Source: Acidobacteriota bacterium | GTDB taxonomy: Bacteria > Acidobacteriota > Blastocatellia > Pyrinomonadales > Pyrinomonadaceae | Assembly (NCBI GenBank): GCA_013696385.1 | Contig: JACCYR010000324.1 | Coordinates: forward strand, 1-7,086 | Direction: 5' to 3' | DNA: 7,086 bases | In this document: piece by piece, positions 1-5,293 of the stretch | How the letters are laid out: each line of letters begins with the position of its first letter | Numbering within the stretch: the first letter of the stretch is position 1 | Program-made: the position numbers and the translations under genes | Notes under the pieces: model-generated | Database searches by the model: none | What the model was told of the DNA's origin: nothing | Seen by the model: the letters and a program-made list of their open reading frames with translations, nothing else

Positions 1-635
1 CTCGATACATAAAGTCTTTCGGGTGAATCTAAAAAACGGTGAAATTCGCTGTCGCCGCCCAAAGTGTCGTGTTGCGGTGCGATTTCCGCCGTTTGATTCG
101 GATTTGGTTCGGCAAAATCTTTTTTCAAAAGAAATTGACCGTTTGTATCTTTGACAAAGGATTGTCCCGAATTATAGGCTTCGGCGTATTTGATGTAATA
201 AGCCAAATAACCATTACGCGCGGCAAGTTCAGGCGAAAGGGCGCGGCGAAGCGAATAGACAAAATCTTTCGCCGTTATCGGGTCGCCATTAGAAAACTTG
301 GCGTTCTGACGCAAATGAAAAAGATATTCCGTGCCGTCCGTGCCGATTTCCCAGCTTTCGGCAATCGCCGGAATCGGCTCCATTGTTTTCGGATGATACT
401 CAACCAATCCGTCATATAAAGCCATATAAATTCGCGCTTCGGGCTGCCCTGTGCCGAATTGCGGGTCGAGCGATTCCGGCTCAGAACCAGAAATATATCG
501 CAGCACATTGTCTGTCGGCGGTTGTGTGCGACCAAAATAACGGCTGTTTGCCGAAGCCAGACAACCGGCTAAAAAAGAAGACAAAACGATTACGACCAAA
601 ATTGAACGAAATTGGTTAAAACTAATATGCGCCAT
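1..635 (-). CDS. Family 5 solute-binding lipoprotein (peptide ABC transporter type), 3' end outside window
   Basis: The frame reads from ATG at 635 to the left edge without a stop, giving 211 residues of an unfinished protein. Residues 1-25 form a lipoprotein signal: a hydrophobic run (SILVVIVLSS) ending in the lipobox LAGC, with Cys25 as the predicted lipidated residue. The mature part carries the usual start of SBP family 5 (DppA/OppA-like): ESLDPQFGTGQPEARIYMAL, then a GLVEY segment, a PAIAESWE segment, and LRQNAKFSNGDPITAKDFVY followed by SLRRAL. By family knowledge it captures oligopeptides or similar solutes outside the inner membrane and delivers them to an ABC importer; the actual ligand cannot be read from sequence. 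The start is supported by AAGGAG at 650-645, nine bases before the ATG. It lies downstream of another protein of the same family, separated by a hairpin. No permease or ATPase gene is visible, though one may lie beyond position 1. Confidence 0.9.
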   Translation of the reverse strand, partial: MAHISFNQFRSILVVIVLSSFLAGCLASANSRYFGRTQPPTDNVLRYISGSEPESLDPQFGTGQPEARIYMALYDGLVEYHPKTMEPIPAIAESWEIGTDGTEYLFHLRQNAKFSNGDPITAKDFVYSLRRALSPELAARNGYLAYYIKYAEAYNSGQSFVKDTNGQFLLKKDFAEPNPNQTAEIAPQHDTLGGDSEFHRFLDSPERLYVS

Positions 636-644
636 AAGAACACG

Positions 645-650
645 CTCCTT
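645..650 (-). promoter_or_regulatory. Shine-Dalgarno site of the left-edge solute-binding protein
   Basis: On the minus strand this reads AAGGAG, nine bases before the ATG at 635. It is the strongest ribosome binding site in the leftward gene set and fixes the start of that lipoprotein. Most other leftward genes here lack a comparable site. Confidence 0.75.
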
Positions 651-670
651 ATCTGATACTGCTAATTATG

Positions 671-692
671 AAAAAGCCGAAAGTTTCGGCTT
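671..692 (-). terminator. Hairpin with T-tract, probable Rho-independent terminator (possible leader attenuator)
   Basis: Read leftward, AAGCCGAA and TTCGGCTT form an 8-bp stem around a 3-base loop, and the second arm runs directly into TTTTT. On the plus strand no T-run follows, so the signal is directional. It lies in the 179-bp gap between two solute-binding genes, about 120 bases after the stop of the upstream one, where a terminator would be expected. It is only about 20 bases before the Shine-Dalgarno site of the next gene. That gene's promoter must therefore either overlap the hairpin (a CATAAT hexamer at 670-665 could be its -10) or lie further upstream, which would put the hairpin in the leader as an attenuator. 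Confidence 0.6.
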
Positions 693-814
693 AGGAGAGA
701 AAAAACACTTCTTAACTATTGCGACAAACTTATCATGTATCAAAGGCTACAAGCAAGAATTATTTTATCCAGCCTTTTTAACGATATATTTTACATTATT
801 TAAGATTCGTTGTT

Positions 815-2752
815 TTACTTTTTCGGTTGCCAACTATTATCAATCCGCACGTCTTTGAGCGAAGGCGCATCTAAAGTATTAATTTCAAAACCTAAAATAT
901 ATGGTTTGACTAAAGAATAAGAAGTCGGGAAATAAAGCGGAATGGCGGGCAGTTCAGTGATGGCTTCGGCTTCGGTCAAAATCCATTTGTCTTTGGACGT
1001 TTCGCCTGTCGCGGACACTGAAAATTCACCGCCGGGCATTTCATTTTTTAACGAACTAACGGCTGTCTGCTCTGAGACATTAGCACCACCTTTTAAGTTT
1101 TCACCGTCTAATGGTTCATTGGCTTTTTCTCTAGTCTTTTCATCTGCCGTCTCTTTTAATTGAATTGTTGGGGGGAAAATCGCCAGCATATTTGCTGTTT
1201 CGTCGGTTGTCGGAAGAACTTCGCCGCGCCGGATAACGTCAAAATCGTCCGTCTTTTTCGCAGTTCCGAGTTCGTCAGTTTCTTTGACAATGATTTGTGT
1301 TTCGACATTCAAATTATCTTTCCACATCTTCGCCACACTTCGCGCAATGCGTTGCTGCAGATCGTTGCGGTTAATGACGAGTTTGACGATTGGAAAATTT
1401 TTGCCGTTGGGAAAACCCGCTTCCGTCAAAAGATTTTTTGCGCGTTGCGTGTCTTGCGTAAGTTTGATTTTAGTTTCTTCGTCAAACGGCGAAAAACTCA
1501 ACGCCGGAAGGCTTGCGCCGTCCATCTCGTCTTCGGTTAAACGCTCGCGCTCAATTGCAATCGCCAATGCTTCACGCACTCGACGGTCATTAAATGGCGC
1601 ATTTTCCCGATTAAATTCATAAAAATTCAACGCGCTGTGCATCGTGCGCTCAAAATCATCGTAAGGCGTGAGAAGTTTCAGCGCAAGCGGCTCAAAATCT
1701 ACATTAGTAACCGCGTCAACTTCACCCTTGCGATACGCATCCAACGCTTTTTCGGCATTTTCTGTCGGCACAAACCGCACTCTTTCGAGTTCGATTTCTC
1801 CGCTGTTCCAATAATGTTCGGCGCGGTCAAGTGTAATGCCGTCCTGCCCGACGCTAAAGACACGAAACGCGCCGTTTGTAACAATATCGGCATTTAATTT
1901 ATCGCCTTCAAACTCTTTGCCGTCGCCGTAAATCGGACGAAAAATCGGGTGCGCGACCAGCGCGGGAAAATCTTTATCGGGCTGAACGAGCGAAATTTTC
2001 AACCTGTAATTGTCAATGGCTTCGACACCGAATTTCGTTTCGGGTTTGGTTTCTTTCCTTTCGGTAATTTCCGTTTTTACTTCCGTTTTTGATTCGGTTT
2101 TCTTTTCGGTTTCGGTTTGCGTCGGCGAAATATTCGGTTTAATTTCCGTTTTTTGCGCCGTGTTTGGTTTTTTGAAAATTTGCGGAAGGTCTTGATTAGG
2201 CGGTTGTTTAGAAAATAAATCTAATTCTTCCGATTCTTTAGGCGATGTTTCTTCCCTTTTCGCAACCTGCATTCCGACAATGTTGTTAAGCAATTTATAA
2301 TGCGAAACTTTGTCGCCCATCTGCGCCAGACGCTTCCATGAGCGCACGAAATCTTTTGCCGTAACTTGCTCGCCGTTTGACCATTTAGCATTGCGCCGAA
2401 GCGTAAAAGTCCAGGTTTTATTATCGTCCGAAGCTGACCAATCAACGGCAATTGAAGGAATTGTTTTCAAAGTTTTCGGATTCGTGTCGGTCAAACCTTC
2501 ATAAATAGCGCGGACGACATCGGTTTCAGGCGGCGCGGCGGCAAGCGCGGGGTCAAATGATTTCGGCATTTTGCCATTGTTCCAGCGAAATTCTTTTTTT
2601 GGCGGCGGCGCGGTTTCGGCGTAAAAAGGTTCGGGCTTCGGCTTTTCAAGTTCGCTGCAGGCGGCTGAAAACAACGCTATGAAAATTAAACACAATTTTA
2701 GTGAATAACTGATAACGGATAATTGATAAATTTGTTTTCTAAAATTTTCCAT
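815..2752 (-). CDS. Family 5 solute-binding lipoprotein with low-complexity insertions
   Basis: A 645-residue protein from ATG 2752; an in-frame GTG at 2773, overlapping the coaE stop (TAGTG), would add seven residues. The signal peptide ends at ALFSAAC, with Cys32 the likely lipidation site. From about residue 63 the SBP family 5 core is clear: SFDPALAAAPPETDVVRAIY, EGLTD, the PSIAVDWS segment, then LRRNAKWSNGEQVTAKDFVR. Further family-like parts are TNGAFRV, NREN..FNDRRVREALAIAI and ENARYWN-like HYWNSGEIE. Family members usually have about 500-550 residues. The surplus comes from a Lys/Thr/Glu-rich insert at about residues 163-240 and a polar insert at about 533-592. The two heptamer arrays at 2700-2772 encode the N-terminus and the first part of the signal peptide. 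By family knowledge it binds solute at the outer face of the inner membrane for an ABC importer, but the inserts make ordinary peptide binding uncertain. It is probably co-transcribed with coaE. Confidence 0.88.
   Translation of the reverse strand: MENFRKQIYQLSVISYSLKLCLIFIALFSAACSELEKPKPEPFYAETAPPPKKEFRWNNGKMPKSFDPALAAAPPETDVVRAIYEGLTDTNPKTLKTIPSIAVDWSASDDNKTWTFTLRRNAKWSNGEQVTAKDFVRSWKRLAQMGDKVSHYKLLNNIVGMQVAKREETSPKESEELDLFSKQPPNQDLPQIFKKPNTAQKTEIKPNISPTQTETEKKTESKTEVKTEITERKETKPETKFGVEAIDNYRLKISLVQPDKDFPALVAHPIFRPIYGDGKEFEGDKLNADIVTNGAFRVFSVGQDGITLDRAEHYWNSGEIELERVRFVPTENAEKALDAYRKGEVDAVTNVDFEPLALKLLTPYDDFERTMHSALNFYEFNRENAPFNDRRVREALAIAIERERLTEDEMDGASLPALSFSPFDEETKIKLTQDTQRAKNLLTEAGFPNGKNFPIVKLVINRNDLQQRIARSVAKMWKDNLNVETQIIVKETDELGTAKKTDDFDVIRRGEVLPTTDETANMLAIFPPTIQLKETADEKTREKANEPLDGENLKGGANVSEQTAVSSLKNEMPGGEFSVSATGETSKDKWILTEAEAITELPAIPLYFPTSYSLVKPYILGFEINTLDAPSLKDVRIDNSWQPKK
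2035..2160 (-). repeat. Degenerate TTTCGG-like low-complexity tract inside the solute-binding protein gene
   Basis: The plus strand is a run of imperfect TTTCGG, TTTCCG and TTCGGTT units. On the coding strand it gives the Lys/Thr/Glu-rich stretch that includes TETEKKTESKTEVKTE. The unit is irregular and does not keep the strict 7-bp period of the other arrays, so it looks like a degenerate expansion of GAAA-type codons. The encoded segment is probably a disordered linker in the binding domain. Confidence 0.6.
2700..2730. repeat. Heptamer array, AACTGAT family (4 units)
   Basis: Four consecutive 7-base units (AGTGAAT, AACTGAT, AACGGAT, AATTGAT) followed by AAA. The array is translated on the minus strand as part of the lipoprotein signal peptide (YQLSVISYSL). 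Its plus-strand orientation contains TGA in frame and would be closed, so the orientation matches the frame that is used. Confidence 0.8.
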
Positions 2753-2772
2753 TTTCCACTTTCCGTTTTCCA
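2745..2772. repeat. Heptamer array, TTTTCCA family (4 units)
   Basis: Units are TTTTCCA, TTTTCCA, CTTTCCG and TTTTCCA. The array begins next to the coaE stop codon (2775-2773) and supplies both candidate start codons of the downstream lipoprotein, GTG at 2773 and ATG at 2752. The variant CCG unit is third, as in the array at 3848-3875. Confidence 0.85.
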
Positions 2773-3375
2773 CTAAATAAAAAGTTTTAATTGCTCAAAA
2801 ATTTTAACTGTTTGTTGCTTTGCCGCTTCAAAACCTTCTGAAGTATCAATTAAAAAATCGGCGTAACGCCTTTTCTCTTCCTGCGGCATTTGTGAGTTAA
2901 CCCGTTCTAAGGCTTCTTCCGCTGTTAAATCGTTGCGTAACATCAACCTTTCTAATTGTATATTAGATTCGCACCAAACAACAATAATTTTGTCAAAACG
3001 CTTGTAGCCGCCTGATTCTATCATCAAAGCTGCGTCAACAATAGCGATGCCTTGCGGATTTTCGTACTCGCGCTCGCATAGCCATTCATTTTGTTTTTCG
3101 ATAACTAATGGATGCACGATTGAGTTTAGAAGTTGCCGTTTCGACTTATTGGCAAAGACAATTGAGCCAAGTTTTGCGCGGTCAAGCTCGCCGTTTGGCT
3201 GCAAAACTTCCGCGCCAAAATTCTCGACAATCCGACGCAAACCTTCTGTATTTGACTCAACAACTTCCCGCGCCGTCTTGTCGGCATCGAGAACAAACGC
3301 ACCGAGTTCGCGGAAAACTTCGCAAACGTAAGATTTTCCGACAGCAATTGAACCTGTTAAGCCGACTTTTAACAT
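2773..3375 (-). CDS. coaE: Dephospho-CoA kinase
   Basis: CoaE phosphorylates the 3' hydroxyl of dephospho-CoA with ATP, the last step of coenzyme A synthesis in the cytoplasm. The 200-residue length is normal for the family. The P-loop GSIAVGKS is at residues 8-15, the DAD motif at 30-32, and HP at 88-89. AIVDAALMIESGG at 111-123 corresponds to the usual V-P-L-L-F-E strand; here the family's proline-leucine core is replaced by Ala-Ala-Leu. The LID region R-N-D-L-T-A-E-E-A-L-E-R-V-N-S-Q-M-P at 147-164 and ADFLIDTSE at 172-180 are both typical. The ATG at 3375 has no clear Shine-Dalgarno site. The gene is bracketed by heptamer arrays: copies lie upstream of its start, and one abuts its stop. 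It is probably transcribed together with the lipoprotein gene it touches. Confidence 0.95.
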   Translation of the reverse strand: MLKVGLTGSIAVGKSYVCEVFRELGAFVLDADKTAREVVESNTEGLRRIVENFGAEVLQPNGELDRAKLGSIVFANKSKRQLLNSIVHPLVIEKQNEWLCEREYENPQGIAIVDAALMIESGGYKRFDKIIVVWCESNIQLERLMLRNDLTAEEALERVNSQMPQEEKRRYADFLIDTSEGFEAAKQQTVKIFEQLKLFI

Positions 3376-3378
3376 AAT

Positions 3379-3439
3379 GGAAAATGTTTTTAAATGGAAA
3401 GCGTTTGTAATAGAAAATGGAAAATGGAAAATGGAAAAT
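3379..3439. repeat. TTTTCCA-family heptamers in opposite orientation upstream of coaE
   Basis: The plus strand has a tight array AGAAAAT, GGAAAAT, GGAAAAT, GGAAAAT at 3412-3439, plus scattered single units at 3379-3385 and 3396-3402. These are the reverse complement of the TTTTCCA units found at 2745 and 3848. They occupy most of the 118-bp gap between the four-helix gene and coaE, where a coaE ribosome binding site would be expected; none is evident. Confidence 0.8.
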
Positions 3440-3484
3440 TAAAGAAATTTTTTAGCGATTCAGGATACGATTTACTTGCAAACG

Positions 3485-3495
3485 TTTTCCATTTT
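3485..3495. repeat. Inverted partner of the coaE upstream heptamer array
   Basis: TTTTCCATTTT here is the exact reverse complement of AAAATGGAAAA, which recurs at 3414-3424, 3421-3431 and 3428-3438, so the gap can fold into alternative 11-bp stems. The site touches the stop codon (3496-3494) of the four-helix gene. Confidence 0.65.
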
Positions 3496-3876
3496 ACGTT
3501 TTATTCGTTTTTGCGGTTTTGATTGATGTTGTTAGAATCTTTTGTAGTTCCTGACAATCCGATAAAAGTGATTCGGCTTGTTTAGCTGTAACAAATTCTC
3601 CGTCGCGTAAGAGATTAAGCCAATAATCTGTTTCAAATGCTTCTTTATGAGCAATCGAGAGTTTATGAATAAAATCAGATTTCGATTGTGCCTGATTGCC
3701 TTCTGCGATATTTGCACCGATTGAAGTTCCCGCACGCAAAATTGCTTTGAGAGAACAAATTCTCTCTTTTCTTCAGTTAAATGCTTATACAACTTCACTA
3801 TGCGTAAAGCAAATTTATAGGATTTATCTTTCAAGGGATTTTCTTTATTTTCCATTTTCAATTTTCCGTTTTCCAT
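3494..3876 (-). pseudogene. Four-helix bundle protein (S23-type), frameshifted
   Basis: Two frames together make one family protein. The first runs from ATG 3876 to about 3739 (46 residues ending FVLSKQF). The second resumes one base back at 3739 as LRAGTSIGANIAEGNQAQ and continues to the stop at 3496-3494. Joined, they give 127 residues, or 120 from the ATG at 3855. This matches the small S23-type four-helix bundle family, whose members normally read continuously through the (K/N)QLLRSGTSIGANI segment. The break is at a run of four T on the coding strand; a fifth T would restore CAA TTT TTG CGT. The cause is either a true one-base deletion or a homopolymer sequencing error. The family is known from insertions in rRNA genes and as scattered solo genes; its function is unclear. 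The start overlaps the MazG-like gene end by 32 bases through a heptamer array, and the stop abuts another array. Confidence 0.8.
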
Positions 3877-4177
3877 TATTACGATTATGACGTTTCGCTA
3901 ATTTCTCAACATTAAACTCTGCAATTTCCGTCAAAGTCAAACCTAATTCATCGGCACACGCAGAAATATACCAAAGCACGTCGCCGAGTTCATCTTTTAG
4001 TTTGGCGCGAATCTCATCAGTAATTTTACCGCCGAAATCGCGTTGGATTTTCTTGACAATGTTGGCTACTTCGCCCGCTTCGCCCGCTAGTCCGAGCGTC
4101 GGATATTCGAGATTGCTTAAGCGATTCGGATATAAAGCCGTTTGTTTGGCTTTCGTTTGATATTCTTCAAAATTCAT
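3845..4177 (-). CDS. MazG-like nucleotide pyrophosphohydrolase
   Basis: A 110-residue all-alpha protein of the MazG-like superfamily, which hydrolyses nucleoside triphosphates to monophosphate and pyrophosphate, often as a house-cleaning enzyme. The metal-binding signature is complete: GEAGEV with Glu33 and Glu36 (ExxE), then DELGDVLWY with Glu63 and Asp66 (ExxD). The helix around residues 70-95 is as expected for these single-domain enzymes. The substrate cannot be inferred. The last residues after AKRHNRN (NGKRKIENGK) are encoded by the heptamer array at 3848-3875, and the TAA follows the array directly. The native C-terminus was therefore probably shorter and has been extended by the repeat. 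The ATG at 4177 has no recognisable Shine-Dalgarno site. The gene follows folD after an 85-bp gap holding an inverted repeat. Confidence 0.88.
   Translation of the reverse strand: MNFEEYQTKAKQTALYPNRLSNLEYPTLGLAGEAGEVANIVKKIQRDFGGKITDEIRAKLKDELGDVLWYISACADELGLTLTEIAEFNVEKLAKRHNRNNGKRKIENGK
3848..3875. repeat. Heptamer array, TTTTCCA family (4 units) across an overlapping gene junction
   Basis: Units are TTTTCCA, TTTTCAA, TTTTCCG and TTTTCCA. The array encodes the C-terminal tail of the MazG-like protein and, in another frame, the first residues (MENGKLKMEN) of the four-helix protein. It begins one base after the MazG-like stop codon (3847-3845). The unit order parallels 2745-2772, with the CCG unit third in both. 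Confidence 0.85.
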
Positions 4178-4185
4178 ATTTTTTT

Positions 4186-4263
4186 GCCACAGAGAACACG
4201 GAGTTCTCAGAGAGGAAATTTATAGTGCTTATATCATTTTGATTTCTCTGTGTTCTCTGTGGC
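4186..4263. repeat. Inverted repeat with GCCACAGAGAACAC arms
   Basis: Perfect 14-base arms lie at 4186-4199 and 4250-4263 and are the reverse complement of each other, enclosing about 50 bases. The left arm overlaps a smaller palindrome, GAGAAC ACGGA GTTCTC, at 4192-4208. The element fills nearly the whole gap between folD and the MazG-like gene, and its right end supplies part of the folD stop codon (TAG at 4265-4263). Read leftward, the second arm is followed by AAAAAAAT, not a T-tract, so it does not look like a terminator for the leftward genes. It resembles a non-coding REP or MITE-like repeat, but no transposase is present. Confidence 0.75.
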
Positions 4264-5183
4264 TAATTTATTTTTCTTCTATGCTTTGCTGCGTCCAAAG
4301 TGTTTTTCATCAACATTGCCACGGTCAAAAGTCCAACGCCGCCGGGAACGGGCGTAAATGCACCGACTTTTTCCAACGCTTCTTTCGGATTTACATCGCC
4401 GACCAGCGTAAATCCGCGTTTTTCGATTGTTTTTAAACGATTTTCAATTTCAGATTCGTCAAAAAATTCTCGCGCTGAATCTTTATCTGAAAAATTGTTG
4501 ATGCCGACATCAATCACGGTTGCGCCTTGTTTGATATGTTCGCCGCGAATAAAACCGGCACGCCCGATTGCTGCTACCAAAATATCGGCTTGGCTCGTAA
4601 TTTCCGCCAGATTTTTTGTGCGCGAATGGCAAATCGTCACAGTCGCGTCATTCTGCAAAAGAAGCATCGCCATCGGTTTGCCGACAATGTTGCTGCGCCC
4701 GACAATAACCGCGTGTTTTCCAGCAATTCCGATGTCGTAATATCTCAAAATTTCAATTACGCCCGCCGGAGTGCAAGGCACGAGCGCGTTTTGTCCGCTT
4801 GCCAGTCGCCCGACATTAACCGGATGAAAACCGTCAACATCCTTTTCAGGATTTATCGCCTCTAAAACTACTTTTTCGTTTATCTGTTTTGGCAAAGGGA
4901 GCTGCACAAGAATTCCGTCAACGTTATCACGCCGATTCAATTCTTCAACTAAATCTAGTAATTCTTCCTGCGTTGTTTCCGCCGAAAGATGATGATATTC
5001 GGAAATCAGTCCGAGTTCTTCGCTCGTTCTGACTTTATTGCCGACATAAACTTTTGATGCCGCATCTTCGCCAACCCGCACCGCCGCCAAACACGGACGA
5101 AAAGGCAAATTTCTAACTTCTTCGGCGACTTCAAGTTTTATTGCGTCGGCGACTTCTTTTCCGCCTAGGATTTTAGCTGTCAT
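4263..5183 (-). CDS. folD: Bifunctional methylenetetrahydrofolate dehydrogenase / methenyltetrahydrofolate cyclohydrolase
   Basis: FolD interconverts 5,10-methylene-, 5,10-methenyl- and 10-formyl-tetrahydrofolate in the cytoplasm with NADP, feeding purine and formyl-methionine synthesis. The protein has 306 residues, slightly above the usual 280-300. Family landmarks are all in order: SKVYVGNK with Tyr46 and the catalytic Lys50, VDGILVQLPLP at 88-98, NPEKDVDGFHP at 111-121, PCTPAGVIEIL at 136-146, the dinucleotide-binding VGRSNIVGKP at 161-170, TVTICHSRT at 181-189, VIDVGIN at 223-229 and GDVNPKEA at 262-269. The C-terminal signature reads PGGVGLLTV at 280-288, where the family almost always has Pro-(Met/Phe/Leu) in place of the first Leu-Leu. 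Extra length lies in a charged segment at about 231-257. The ATG at 5183 has no good Shine-Dalgarno site, and the proposed promoter would leave a very short leader. Confidence 0.96.
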   Translation of the reverse strand: MTAKILGGKEVADAIKLEVAEEVRNLPFRPCLAAVRVGEDAASKVYVGNKVRTSEELGLISEYHHLSAETTQEELLDLVEELNRRDNVDGILVQLPLPKQINEKVVLEAINPEKDVDGFHPVNVGRLASGQNALVPCTPAGVIEILRYYDIGIAGKHAVIVGRSNIVGKPMAMLLLQNDATVTICHSRTKNLAEITSQADILVAAIGRAGFIRGEHIKQGATVIDVGINNFSDKDSAREFFDESEIENRLKTIEKRGFTLVGDVNPKEALEKVGAFTPVPGGVGLLTVAMLMKNTLDAAKHRRKIN

Positions 5184-5193
5184 AATTTCTTAC

Positions 5194-5223
5194 ATTCTAC
5201 AAGACAAAGATTGAGTTTGTCAG
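5194..5223 (-). promoter_or_regulatory. Predicted sigma70-type promoter of folD
   Basis: On the minus strand, CTGACA (5223-5218) and TAGAAT (5199-5194) are 18 bases apart. Each matches the consensus at five of six positions. Transcription would start near 5187, only about four to six bases before the folD ATG, so the mRNA would be nearly leaderless. This agrees with the lack of a Shine-Dalgarno site. Prediction only. Confidence 0.4.
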
Positions 5224-5225
5224 TT

Positions 5226-5254
5226 TTGGTGATTGTTTGTATTTAAGCTAAAAT
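5226..5254 (+). promoter_or_regulatory. Predicted promoter of the toxin-antitoxin operon
   Basis: TTGGTG (5226-5231) and TAAAAT (5249-5254) are separated by exactly 17 bases, with transcription expected to begin near 5261. The -35 box is two bases from the -35 box proposed for folD on the other strand. Prediction only. Confidence 0.45.
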
Positions 5255-5261
5255 TAAAAAT

Positions 5262-5274
5262 GCGATTACATCGC
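5262..5274. promoter_or_regulatory. Short palindrome GCGAT-TAC-ATCGC, possible operator
   Basis: A perfect 5-bp inverted repeat with a 3-base centre lies at the predicted transcription start of the toxin-antitoxin operon. Toxin-antitoxin operons are commonly autorepressed at palindromes in this position. The antitoxin here shows no obvious DNA-binding fold, so the role is a guess; it could also be a small 5' UTR hairpin. Confidence 0.3.
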
Positions 5275-5283
5275 TAATTTGTC

Positions 5284-5287
5284 GGAG
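5284..5287 (+). promoter_or_regulatory. Shine-Dalgarno GGAG of the antitoxin gene
   Basis: GGAG lies six bases before the ATG at 5294. It decides that start over the in-frame TTG at 5279, whose five extra codons would include the ribosome binding site itself. Confidence 0.7.
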
Positions 5288-5293
5288 ATTTTT

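Noticed and set aside
39..1622. Several plus-strand open frames (39-419, 383-619, 942-1163, 1160-1540, 1284-1622)
   Set aside because: They lie antisense to the two solute-binding lipoproteins, have no ribosome binding sites or recognisable motifs, and the minus-strand frames carry clear family signatures.
3736..3745. Programmed -1 ribosomal frameshift
   Set aside because: The site has four T but not a canonical slippery heptamer, and no clear downstream stimulatory structure was seen.
3494..3876. Avd-type accessory protein of a diversity-generating retroelement
   Set aside because: The four-helix fold is related, but there is no reverse transcriptase and no template/variable repeat pair in the window.
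4186..4263. Rho-independent terminator after folD
   Set aside because: In the direction of transcription the second arm is followed by an A-run, the loop is about 50 bases, and the MazG-like start follows within ten bases.
4300..4865. Plus-strand open frames opposite folD
   Set aside because: They are shadows of folD, whose full set of motifs is on the minus strand.
5260..5277. Five-codon leader frame ATG CGA TTA CAT CGC TAA
   Set aside because: It has no ribosome binding site and starts at or before the predicted transcription start; it most likely reflects the chance repeat of ATGCGATTA.
5279..5293. TTG start giving a 74-residue antitoxin
   Set aside because: The GGAG at 5284-5287 is correctly placed for ATG 5294 and would be inside the coding region if TTG 5279 were used.
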